A stretch of 64,000 nucleotides of DNA. Source: Ceratobasidium sp. AG-K (taxonomy: Eukaryota > Basidiomycota > Agaricomycetes > Cantharellales > Ceratobasidiaceae). A program made the position numbers and the translations under genes. Position 1 is the first letter of the stretch. Each line of letters starts with the position of its first letter. The notes beneath the pieces are model-generated. The model did not search any database. It saw only the letters and a list, made by a program, of their open reading frames with translations, and had not been told where the DNA came from. This document shows, piece by piece, positions 10,168-20,984 of the stretch. Location: contig JAWNGF010000004.1 of NCBI GenBank assembly GCA_037039685.1, positions 3,534,001 through 3,598,000 of the forward strand, given 5' to 3'.

Positions 10168-13100
10168 TCATGACCGGTTCGACCCGTCGGGCAACAACTG
10201 CTTCCTCAACTCTTCCTGCGCACGCAAGAACCGTGCAAATTGTTCCTCTTGCTCTCGCTTGAAACGGCTCTGGAGCTCCTCCTGGGCACGCGCAAACTCG
10301 AGTTCGTGCTGTTTGAGGATCGAGGCGGCGTCTGGAACGGGAGGCGGAGTCGGGGTGGGCGCGTACTGGGCCGATTGCGGCCTGGGGAACGAAGGTGCGG
10401 GTGTGGGGGTGTGGTGTTGGTATTCTCGCTGGGGAGGAGACGCTACGGGGTGGGTGTATGCGCCCCTCGGCTCTGGCGCCGGCTCGTACTGGGGCTGAAC
10501 TGGAGTCGGGAACGATCGAGGAGCCGGAGAAGGCGCCGAGAAAGATGGAGCAGACTGATGGTAGGACTGCTGCGGCTGCGAGGACTGGGAATAGGGAGTC
10601 TGCCACAAGCTACCTGGTGCGCGCGATCGTGGCGGCTGAGGTTGCGGCTGGGGATGGGGAAAGTTGGATTGAGGAGCGGGTGCATGTCCTTGCGGCTGTG
10701 GAAACGGTCGTCGAGGCTGCGAAGGCGATACTGCGGGAATGCTGTGCTGAACCTGGGGCTGGGGCGAAGGATACTCCAAAGGAGTACGCTGATGTGATAC
10801 AGGCGCTCTCGATTCCGCCGGGACGCCAAACGAGGGTTGGGCGAATCCGCTGTTCGAGGCATAGCCAGAGTTGTACCCAGACCCATCTTGCGACCCAGAC
10901 GCGTGTTGGAATTGAGCATGGGAGTGATGTGCGTCGTGTTCACTTGGGAGCTGTGCAAGCGCCGCGTTGATCCAAGACATGTCAGAGTCGGTGTCCCCGT
11001 TGGTCGGCGTTACGGTACTCGCCGACGAATACGGCGATGGCGGTGGGTGATTTTGCGAGTGCGAGGACGCTGTGAACGAATTGTACGAGTGGGTCTCGAG
11101 CGGAGGCGCAAATGCGGGAATGGGCGTGTGTGGTTCCGTCTCGGCGGGAGATACGTGCATAGACGTCGCATCTTGGTGGTGAGGAGCCTCGGGCTGGAGC
11201 AAAGACGCCATGCCAGTGTCTTGATTCACGTTGACTGACATTCCTGGATAGGTATCTTCGGTAAACATTTCGAAGCCCTCGCCGTCGAACATGCCACTCT
11301 CGAGAGCATAGGCAGCGAGCTGTTGTGAGAACCGACGAGGAACTTCGCCTGAAGGACCTGCAGGAGCTCCAGTGCCGACCGCCGCAGGAGGAGGCATCAC
11401 GTTTTGAACGCTGGACGACTGAGTAAACTCGCTAAAGCTGGAATTTTGCGTAGGGGCGGATACTGGAACGGGCGTGGGGCTGTTGCGGGTGTCTGGAAGT
11501 TGGGCAGGGGGCGCAGTAGGCGACGCCCATTCGATTGAGAACAGCTGGCTGAGGTCGACCATCCTCGCACCATCGTTGGTCTCGTCGACTGGCGGGAAGC
11601 CTTCAAAAGTAACCGCATCGCGGCGACGGCGCTTGCTAGGGGAAATGTCGTCGGGGAAAGGGTCGATTTGGTTCGAGGCGTCGGGGTAGTTGGGGTTCGA
11701 TTCGCCGAGCTCGGGCGATTTACGCTTCAGCGAATTCACCTGGGACTGAGCCGCGAGTATGGCCTTCTTGATCGCCTTGCGCTGCCCCTTCGTCAAGGGA
11801 TTTCCGTTTTCATCGACCTTGGGTACCCGGACCTTGGGCTTCTTGGGGCGCCTAATTAGACGTTTCAGTACACGGTTACTCGCATATACCCAAGACGACC
11901 TTACCCGTTCTCGTCCAGCTGTGTCTCCTTGTCTTTGTGACGCTTGGCACCGCTCTGGGAGCCATCGTCGCCGTCGTCTCGTTTGCGCTTTGTCGCCGCC
12001 AGTAGTTTCTCGTGTAGCTCTCGCGCAGCGCGGATGCCTTGGACCGCCTCTTGCTCGACCCGCTTGCGTTGCTCGCGATCTTGCCTCCGCTGTTCTCGCC
12101 TAGCCTCGCGGTCCTGTTTCCGCTTCCCATGGTCTGCCTTGGCCGCTCGTGCCTCTCGCCTCGACGCCTTCTTCCGCTCTTCATGTGCTCGTACTTCCTC
12201 GTCTGTCCATGGTCGGATCTGCAGGATCTGGTCCCACCCTTCGCCATACACCTCGCGCGACACCATGTCCACCACGGCCCGCATTGCCATCACCTCTTCG
12301 ACTATTGCGCTGTCGACTTTGCATCCAGGAGGTGCGGCGCCACTTGGCAGCGGGTTAGGTGCAGGTCGACCAGCGACCTGTGCCTCGACGCGAGCGACAA
12401 GGTCTCGCATGGTGTCACGCTTCGAACCGGCGTACTTCTTGAAGATGTCCATCCATTTGGAGCGACGGCGAATGTTGACGAACCAGAGGTTGAGGGAACG
12501 AAGCGTAAAGTCGGGGGATGACTGCTTGAGAATCTGGTGTTTCTGGACGGTGGTGGGGTAGGGATCGCCGAGGTGTGATAGGAAGAAGTCGCGACAAGCA
12601 CCTACCAATTGAGCCTTGAAGTCAGCTACGAACACATAATGGGCGGCAAGGGACGACTTACCAAACTTCATCGAGTCGGTTGGAGGAGCTGTGACCGTTC
12701 GGACTTTCTTACCATTCTGTTGGAGGATTGTCGACGTCGATCCCTCGGCTTCCGCATTGACTCGGCGCTTCGGGTTGCCGACGGGGGACTTGCGGCCACG
12801 CTTCGACTTTTTCCCCGACTGTCGCAATTTCCCGCTCTTTCCGGCTTTTGATTTTCGGGACCGAGTTGACCGTTTGCGCCGGCGCCGAGTAAACCTCGTG
12901 GAAATTTCTTGTGCGGCATTGGCGACGAGCTGAATCTTCTCGTGTTCACACTGAGCGAAAGTTGAACAGATACTGTTAAGTGGACGGAGGACGTTCGCCA
13001 GCACCTGGGCTAGGTCGCGAGAGGCTTGCCCATTGAATACTAGTTGCTGTGCTTGCGCAAGGGTCGCCTCGAGTTGGGTAGAAAACGCCGCGCACGCATC

Positions 13101-13184
13101 AACGCCCACACTGATGGCCTTCAAAAACCTCGCCTCAAGAGACCGAAGTTCTTGGATTAAGCCAGCGTCACTAAAGCAGTTCAT
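10168..13184 (-). CDS. HD1-class homeodomain mating-type protein, paired copy (HD1-B)
   Basis: Three exons (13184-12662, 12601-11905, 11851-10168) join to 967 residues, with introns at the same sites and phases as HD1-A. The layout matches: variable N-terminal segment, basic block (RKRSTRSRKSKAGKSGK), TALE-type homeodomain with DPYP loop and WFVNIRRRSKW helix, a Lys/Arg/Glu-rich coiled segment, then a Pro/Gln/Ser-rich tail. Conserved islands include PRRFSQQLAAYALESGMFD and SDMSWINAALAQLPSEHDA. The tail ends with the charged helix EFARAQEELQSRFKREQEEQ. The gene is head-to-head with HD2 across 753 bases, the canonical basidiomycete HD locus arrangement. The product is expected to heterodimerise with HD2 proteins from a compatible mate in the nucleus and switch on the dikaryotic programme. 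In contrast to HD1-A the tail has no long homopolymer tracts. The start was chosen by alignment with HD1-A (both begin MN, followed by the same helix pattern). Confidence 0.93.
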
Positions 13185-13937
13185 GGCGACAAGTGCCGTC
13201 CAGGAGGGTAGTGTCGAGGTGTGGTTGGTGAGCTCGAAGTTGGAAGTTGGAAGTTGGACCCCAAGCCGTGTCCTGGCGATGGGACAAAGGAACTCATCTC
13301 TATTGTTACAGTCCCTACAGCCCCAAACATGCACACAGGTCCAAACATTGATTGACCATGATTTCCCGCCTAATATTTTTGAAAAATTACAAGCTGTTCC
13401 CCAGCAGGGATGCCAAAAGCTATCCTCGCAGGTAGGCAACAGTGGAGCGCAGTGCACAGACATTGCAGACTGTTGTTGGGCAGCGGCCAAAGGTCAAACC
13501 AGGTCGGAGGTATCGGCCCGACAAACAGGAGCTCCCTCCAGCCTCACCTATTGCTTACCTAACTCAGTGCGCTAATGTGCCTTGGGAACTTTTTGGTACT
13601 GGCCAATAATATATATATAAACGATTAATTATGCCAAGCATAGTCACATTATGTCGTTGGACATAAGTGTGTCTGATAATCCCGCCAATCGGTGGATGTT
13701 GTATTTTTGGAGCAAAATCGTTGGTCTAACATTAACATTGTGGGTGTATGTTTGGGCGCTGCTCCACCGCCATTGTCCTGTTTGATTTGGTCTCAGGGTC
13801 AGCCAACTTAGGTCCGACGAGACTTCAGGCTTCCAACCCCGTTCAACGTCCAACACTTCGCCAACCCCCACTTCACCAACCATCGCACAACTTCATCCCG
13901 TCCTCAAATCCCGAGACACCGACGGTTTGTTGTCACA
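13185..13937. promoter_or_regulatory. shared HD1-B/HD2 divergent promoter region
   Basis: This 753-base stretch separates the two divergent homeodomain genes and must hold both promoters. It includes a CCAAT box (13603-13607) next to a TATATATATAA run (13609-13620) and another CCAAT at 13685-13689. Which gene each element serves cannot be told from sequence alone. Confidence 0.55.
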
Positions 13938-16161
13938 ATGAGCGACTCGCCATTTTTACAAGTGACAGCCTCTATTCTGGCCACCATACAGCAAAACGCT
14001 GAATTTGTTAGAACCCGCTTCCCTGTTCATGAGCGACCTGCGAGCAGACCCCTTTTCGACTCATGCCCAGCCCCTTCCGCACATCGTCAAGATGCCGCCG
14101 CCATTTCCGGTCATGTCGCTGCGTTGGGCTTGCCTGACGCGCTTGTGTCCGAAGTAGTCGCTGTGTTATCGGAAAACTCAGTTGGATACCAATCCTCAGT
14201 GGACCAAACGTACCACCGTCTCTTGAATGATCTTAGCACGACAGCAACCTCCCTCGATCCGGCTCTCCTTTCCTCCCTCGTCGGTTCTGCATGTGGGATA
14301 TTTTACAACGCAACTATAGATTCTGGACTCGACGTCGTGAAAGAACAGCTCCGGGTATTCGACGTTGCTGGCCAGTCTCAATCTGACATCGAGGAGGCTG
14401 GATCGGGCTCTGGTAAGCACACTCCTGCACCTCAGGGGAACAAACCGAATTTTAATCCACCTCACGTAGATTCGGACTCAAACGCAAGCGACGACGATTG
14501 CGATGGTAGCGTTGAGCAAGAGGACGAAGCCGACATGGAAGACGATAATGCACCCATTAAACCCGGTGAAGAAGTCCCACCATTGGAAACTGTTAGTAAT
14601 TAGCTCGGCGGGTCCAGCTGCAATCTTACTGATCGCTGTACGCACGCTTAGCGATATTTACCGATTTTTGAGGCCTTGCACGAACGCGGCAAGGTCTTGA
14701 CGAAGCCTGAAAAGACTTACCTAGTCAACATGACGGGTATGACTTACCGACAGATTACAATATGGGTATGTCGAACCATTGCTTTACTTGTTGGTTATTT
14801 TTAAATACCTTGACCCGCAGTTCCAAAATCGCCGTCGGGGAGAGCTGAAGGAGAACTCAAACGCACTTACCCGGTCTCATGCGTCTTCCATACATTCAGA
14901 TGATTCCTTGGATGAATCGGACAACGAATTCAAACTCGAAGAACGTCTTGGCAACCTGCATCAGTCTGATACGACGTTTAGTATTCGCTCATGGCAACTC
15001 GCCTCCGCCGCCGCCGGGACACAAGATGCACATGCCGTTTACCTACCTCCTAGCCCTATCAAGTTTAGCTTTGGCGCTGCATCGAGCCCTGCTCCCGATG
15101 ATGACAGTGATTTGTCGGATACCGATGACGAAATGGATGCACCGCCAGGTCTCAATATCCCATCGCTGACAACTTCAATTAGTACGTTGGATTCTACTTC
15201 CGATCGTGGGCCATCGACAATTGCCTCGGACCAATCCCTGCGACCAACGTCGGTGTCGGGCACCAGTTGCATGAAAGAAAGTAAAGCCATACATTCGGCT
15301 GGATTTTCTCGTCCTATCAAATCTCTGCCTGTTTCGCGGCAGCCCCAAGCTGTCATCGCTCCCATGTTCACTGCAAGGCCGGCCAACTCTGTTCAAACTC
15401 ACCTTCCTCTGCAGAGTTTTGAACCCGCCCGGTCCGTGACTTCGAACGAGTCCGGCCTGACAGTTGAGATCAACACCATGTTGCCAACGTCTGCAACTAC
15501 CCTTCGAGCGTCACCAATCATCGCTACCGCTACTTCAGCGATCCTCACCGGCACGCCACCCTCCTCTTCACCACAACTAGTCGCAGGATCTCCGCAGGGC
15601 TCTTCTTCTCCTACACCGTCCCGTCACAGCACTATATCTCCTCGTCCAGCAATTAAACCGCTGCCGCGACGTACTGGATGCGCTCCTCGTCCTCGTCCGC
15701 CGCCTCGCACGACACCCGCCTCGACACCGACCCTCAACCCCGCCTCCAATCTCTCTTCCGCCCGCCCTTCCGTTATCTTACCCCCAGCAAGCAATCCATC
15801 GCTTGCAAGTACGACCTTGGGGGCCCTTTTGCGACCTAATCCGCCAGCGCCAGCAATCCCTTCAGAGATGGAAGAGCGATTGTCGGCAATGGCAGGCCGG
15901 ATGGGCGTTGGGCCTAGTTCTGGTTCAGTAAGGCACAGTTCCCCCGTGGGAACTGCGTCAAATCGAGCCAGTATCACCTCTGGAGTTCGGTTCCCTCAAC
16001 GAGGCACATCATTTACGTTCGGAGTGGGGTCTCTGACCACATCCGCTGGACGGGGGACCGGCTTTCCATCCATATCTCAACCAGGGCAAACCGAGGGCCA
16101 ATCGGCAACAACGGAGTCACCCCGAGCCCCAAGTACACTCGGGGACCCCAGTGCCTCGTAG
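13938..16161 (+). CDS. HD2-class homeodomain mating-type protein
   Basis: Three exons (13938-14591, 14652-14765, 14821-16161) join to 702 residues. The N-terminal ~150 residues form the variable region used for partner discrimination, followed by an acidic stretch (DSDSNASDDDCDGS). The homeodomain is split across three exons. Its first two helices and turn lie in the 114-base middle exon (FEALHERGKVLTKPEKTYL), and the recognition helix is cut between ITIW and FQNRRR. WFQNRR is the classical HD2 signature, unlike the WFVN of HD1. The tail is Ser/Pro/Thr-rich and disordered, with a Pro/Arg-rich segment near residues 520-545. The product is expected to act in the nucleus as the HD2 half of the HD1-HD2 heterodimer controlling dikaryon development. 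It is head-to-head with HD1-B. The frame stays open through both introns, which supports the splice choices. Confidence 0.92.
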
Positions 16162-16633
16162 TGAACGAAGTCTTTGCATCCCCAGTTTATCACAGTATCA
16201 AATAATGCTTACCCGCCCGTACGTACCCGATCCGTGAATTTCTCTAGCCCTGGCCGTGTACATCGTTTTACTGGTCCGACTTATTTCTGCTGCATCTTCT
16301 ATGACCGACTCGCCATTGCCTCGTCCAATGGTCACCTGGCATAACATTACATTTATCAAGTTTAACCCCTCATACCAAGTTTGTACTGTTTTGTATGTGT
16401 ATGTTACGGTTTCTCAATTGTATTTGGATTTATATAATTTATCCTTTCGTTTTCATTCATTATCCCCCGGTGCCGTTATCAACCTGTGGCCTAAGGACTC
16501 ATTTTACCGAGACGGGAAAGTATAGCTTATTCACTACGGCGCTTCTCAGACTTATGCGAATTCGTACATCGACCAACGCCCAAATCTATCATGATCAACA
16601 ATCTGACTTCACTCTGACCTCACTTACTCTACA

Positions 16634-17178
16634 ATGTCGACAGCAAGGTCACCGGTTACTTGTCATAGTAAGTTTAATGTCACCCCTAACCACAACCTCA
16701 TCCATAACAAGATTAGTACTTGACTCTACGCTCGGCAAGCCAGCTGCAAATGTCAATGTTTGCTTGGAATCATTCGACGGGTCTAACTTTGTAGTCATCG
16801 CTTCTGGGTATATCTAGTTAACTTCTTTCCCCATCATCATGGCTTCCTGACAACATCGAATTATGACACTAGACAAACCAACTCGGATGGACGGTGTACG
16901 AATCTCTTGGCCTCCGAGCCTCGTCTTCAGGCTGGGATATACAAGATGGTATTCCACACCAGGGATTACTTTGGAAAGGATGAGCGTGATACATTCTACC
17001 CCACGGTCGAGGTAAGCCATCCTGACGCAATTCATGCTTGGACTTTAATGATACTAACCATTACATGTGGTCTCATTAACTTCGCCAGATAGTATTCCAT
17101 CTTGCGAAACCAAATGAACACTATCATATTCCACTTCTACTTAGCCCTTGGTCATATACTACTTATCGTGGTAGCTAA
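16634..17178 (+). CDS. 5-hydroxyisourate hydrolase (transthyretin-like)
   Basis: Four exons (16634-16667, 16717-16807, 16873-17011, 17089-17178) join to 117 residues, the normal size. The N-terminal signature is [15 protein letters not shown], then [12 protein letters not shown], then [14 protein letters not shown] and TFYPTVEIVFHL. The protein ends in [20 protein letters not shown]. The two histidines, the Arg of DGR and the terminal YRGS are the known active-site and tetramer signature. The enzyme hydrolyses 5-hydroxyisourate, made by urate oxidase, to OHCU on the way to allantoin, in peroxisome or cytosol. No other purine-degradation gene is visible nearby. There is no C-terminal SKL, but the YRGS end is family-specific and not a PTS1. 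The exons are small, and every junction preserves frame. Confidence 0.93.
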
Positions 17179-19612
17179 GGCTTTCTCTCCTCATATTTTA
17201 TGGCAAAGTGGATATGTAACTGCAATACCTGGCGGGGCATGCCGCTACGGAACCAATAGCATGAAACTGCATCGTGCTCGAGTCTGTGCCCAAGTCCCAA
17301 GAACGCTCCCGGATTGTTTTTTGTCTAAATCTCTACCTTTCAATTTTACTATCTCATCAGATATATCATACACCTGTGAGATTCGAAATTATACGTACCT
17401 CTTAGATTTCTACACTTGGGGGAAGGCATATTGATCCAATATTATTATCTCGTGTGTTATCAAAAGGGTACCTTGATGTCGCACATGGTAGCAGCTGGTG
17501 CTCGGCACGAATGCACTCCCCGAGGTGACTGTTTGTTTAGGTGTGCAGTTTAGCGCCCAACAGAATGAGATGGGATCGCTCGCTGCCCACCTGTTTTGGG
17601 CTGCATATACCCAGGGTGAAACAGCGTCCAACAATATATAGATTGTCTCACCTATAATTCGAAACACCGATGTCCACTATATAACGATTTCACCAGGCTA
17701 TACTTGCGCTCAGTTCGTCCCCAAGAGTTAAATCTCTCGTGTAAAGGGGCTGTGAGCGACCAACGCTGTTGGAAGTGTGGCGCTGCACACGCAATCCTAT
17801 TGACTCATACGAATACAGGTCGGCGCGATATGAGGCTAATCGGGATGGATGGCACACATCACAATTTCTCGGTGTGAAGAAAACGTGGGTGACACTTCAA
17901 TAGAGATGGAAGGATGTGCGGTACGTGCGCCACACTTGTGCGGTTTCATAGCTATGGCCCAGTCCCGACTGCCACGCGCAAATACCATCCCTACGCATGC
18001 AACCGTCATATCTGTTAGCCTATAGACGTTCGTTCCCCTTATCAAGTATGGAGCGCTCGGTGGCCAAGCCTCGCCTCCAAATCAGGTCAAGTCTGTTGAA
18101 TGGATAGCTGGTGGTTTGGGCACGTTGTCCCCGAGGCCGGAAGTTCCCTGGAAATTACCGAATGATCGCAGAAACGTAGGAACAACGGTGAATACTTTGC
18201 CGGATGTTCTGAAAGGCCTAGAATCGTCATCTTCCCATGCCTGCGTGGACGACAATAAAATATTGCCTCCGAGTCCAAGTCACCCGACGGTAATTGTGTG
18301 GCATGTGAATGCCTGTAATATATGCGTGATGCTATCGTTTCCCTTGCAGAGCGTGCTCATGCGAGATGGCTACAGGTTATTAGCAAGGTCATTCACCCTG
18401 ATTGCCTCAGGACAAACTATTCCTTTCCATGTCAGCCTACCCCTCGACCCAGGTTCCCAGACCGGCCATAGGTGGTAACCAAACCGGAATGCGTATCGCA
18501 CCCAAACATGCAATGATTTAGACTGCGCGCTCAAGTGCTTGTCAGCGAATCCCGACGCAAGCGTCAAGGGGCATTGACAAGCGCGCACGATACCGGGGTA
18601 TGTCTTGCAAGCCAAGTCGAATATATTAAGATGGCTGAAACCACCCTGAAACACCATGCCGTGCTTACGATCTCAATCAATCTCTGTGAGCTACTTCCAG
18701 ACAGAGACTGCAGTCAGTTTATGTTTGTAGTTTGGAGGACTCATGCCTTTTCTAGAATACGGATCGTGGGTATGCTGATGTGTACCACGTTGCCTGTCAA
18801 GTGCTTCTTGATGAAGTCCCTGAGGCAATATGTGTAGATATTCTATGTATTTCTCACTTGGGCGAATACTGTCCGCAAAAAGCAGGTGAGACGTTTGATC
18901 GTCTGGCAGATATCGTTTCTGTCTGGTTTCCTGTTTCCCTTCTGTTTCAGCTCAGCCAGTGGCCACACAGAAACCTCCTGAAAGCCTTAGCACTCGAGCA
19001 AAAGCCGCAAAGCACGTCGATCCTGCATAATTGCGCTATCTCCGGTCCATCGCTCAAGACCGGGACCGAGGCAGGTTTCCGCAAGGGAGGCCAAATGAAA
19101 ATTAGCCGTTCCTCCGTGCGAGACAAACCAAGGTACCCATTGAGCTCATTGCCTTGTGGGTAGTTGCCGATATACCGGAGTCTTTACTAAATTAATCCTA
19201 CGTATGATTTGAAGGACAAAACGCCTTGGAGCTTGGATGGCGCCTCGACAGGGTGGAGAGTTGTCTGGGCTTACCTAAACTACTCCTTTGATCTATGTGG
19301 CGACAATCACTAGGACAGCCACCGCATGGCAGCCACTTGCCAGATTCGTGCCTGTGCCATCACGGATGAATTTCAGGCTCCACAACGTTGCCTTGCGTGT
19401 CCTTCTGATTTCACCCGTGTTGAGATCGGTTTGTCGGGATCGACGACTCGTTCTGAAACGCATCTCTAACTCTGCCAGATCTGACCAAGGTACCGGAACT
19501 CTATGGACTCTGACAGACTCCCGGCACTGCTTGCCCGTTGTTACCACAGGCGCGCAATTGCCAAAATTTCATTTTCGCCGCATGCTTTTGTGTTTGTGAC
19601 AGAACATCTCCC
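17179..19612. other. gene-poor stretch
   Basis: About 2.4 kb with no recognisable gene. A few frames of 100-130 codons exist (for example at 18116-18478 and 18780-19163). They have no domain, no supporting splice structure and no codon pattern like the neighbouring genes. Confidence 0.45.
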
Positions 19613-19618
19613 TATAAG
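19613..19618 (+). promoter_or_regulatory. TATA-like element of the 19.7 kb gene
   Basis: TATAAG lies 78 bases before the ATG at 19691 and is followed by a pyrimidine-rich stretch typical of fungal transcription start regions. Confidence 0.45.
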
Positions 19619-19690
19619 AAGGCTGCCCTGCTTCCCCTCTTCCCCAGTTATGCAGCCTTGAGCTCCTGGTGTTCGTCGACGCTGGCGAAG

Positions 19691-20984
19691 ATGAACGGCG
19701 GCATGTTTTTTAAATTTCCTGTCGAGGGCCGGCCCAAACTTCGTCGTCAAAGAAAGTCCAAAGCAACGCCTGGAGCGTCGGGCGGCACCACGGGGGAGGC
19801 GAGTGGCAAAGAGGAAGCCACAGGAGAGGGTTCAGTTGCCTCAGGATCGCAGGACAGTGAGTTCGTTCTCCGTTTTCATGGTTATGCGATTGACGAAAAT
19901 GATACGTAGCGGTGACGAATGGCCCCTCCTCGACGTCCGGTCATCTCACATCCCCGTCCTCTGGAATTGGTCCTCATCGTCGGAACCGACGTCGAATGCG
20001 CACCGACGATCCCCTAGGGCACTACAGGGACTGGGCCAGCGTGAGTCGACCCGAAGGGTTGCACAATAAATGCGCTGAAACGATAGGTCTATTCTCACCC
20101 ACTAGCCCAACGATCGGCTGTCACCTACGGCATCGGTGACTTATTCGGCGTCCCCTCGTTCACCTGGATCCCGATCGTCCCTCTCATCAACCGCCTCTTC
20201 ACCCATGCGTTCGCTACCTGCCCATCGCCCGCAGTCTTCTATCGACCAACGCCGCAACGCTTTCTCAACGACCGTCACGAGCAATAGTTTCTCTGGGACT
20301 GATTCTGAAAACCCGTTGGCCCCTCTAACTACGGCTCACACCTGGCCTATGCTCCTGCAGGAGGTTCAAGGAGTCCAGACCCAGATAGCCTGCGGGGGCA
20401 TGGGACCGGTGGTGAACAACACGCACTCGTCAAACGTTAGCACGATATCTTCCAGCCAGTACCCGAATTTTGGAAACTATCTGCAGTCTGGTGCAAGCTT
20501 AGACCAACTCGACGACTCGCCTCAATTTCGTCAGACGCAGCGTGATCTACTTTTGTCTCAAACTAGTCACTCCTTTTCCCTATCCGTTGACGCATCTCAT
20601 GATCTACACGCCGAACCAACATACTCTCCAGCTGCAGCAAGCTGGGAAACTGTTGGGGCTTTCTCGGGGTTTAACTCTGGGGCGTTTGTTACGCAGGATA
20701 CCCCATTTTATCAGCCGAACATGAACTCGTCAGGGCCATCTATGTTGCGAAGTCTCCAGGTATCCCCTTTGCCATACCTCGATCCTGAATTAGCATCTAG
20801 CTCCAGCCATGCTTCACGTTCGGTGCCCCATAGTCCCGAAGTCGTTGGTCCGGACGTCAACCCTGACTATGTATACGATGGCCATCTGACAAGTAACTAC
20901 AATTGCATGAGCCCAGATGAGCCAAGGAACTCCATGGCAAGGTCTGCATTTGGACAATTCTGGCCGAATAGCTATACAAACTAA
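19691..20984 (+). CDS. Ser-rich basic N-terminus protein, unknown family
   Basis: Three exons (19691-19856, 19910-20040, 20106-20984) join to 391 residues with perfect phase agreement, which is the best evidence that this is a real gene. The N-terminus holds a basic patch (EGRPKLRRQRKSKATPG) and a second one after intron 1 (PHRRNRRRMRTDD), both possible nuclear localisation or DNA/RNA-contacting segments. The rest is low-complexity, rich in Ser, Pro, Asn and Gln, as in fungal transcription factor activation regions. I recognise no folded domain and no homeodomain or zinc finger. A nuclear regulator is a reasonable guess from composition only. The gene stands alone about 3.5 kb downstream of HD2. 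Confidence 0.7.

Noticed and set aside
12039..12561. Plus-strand frames opposite the HD1-B homeodomain exon
   Set aside because: The same antisense frames occur opposite HD1-A because the two exons are nearly identical; they reflect the coding strand, not a gene.
18116..19163. Frames of 120-127 codons in the gap between HIUase and the 19.7 kb gene
   Set aside because: No domain, no splice partner, no promoter-like element and no compositional match to neighbouring genes.
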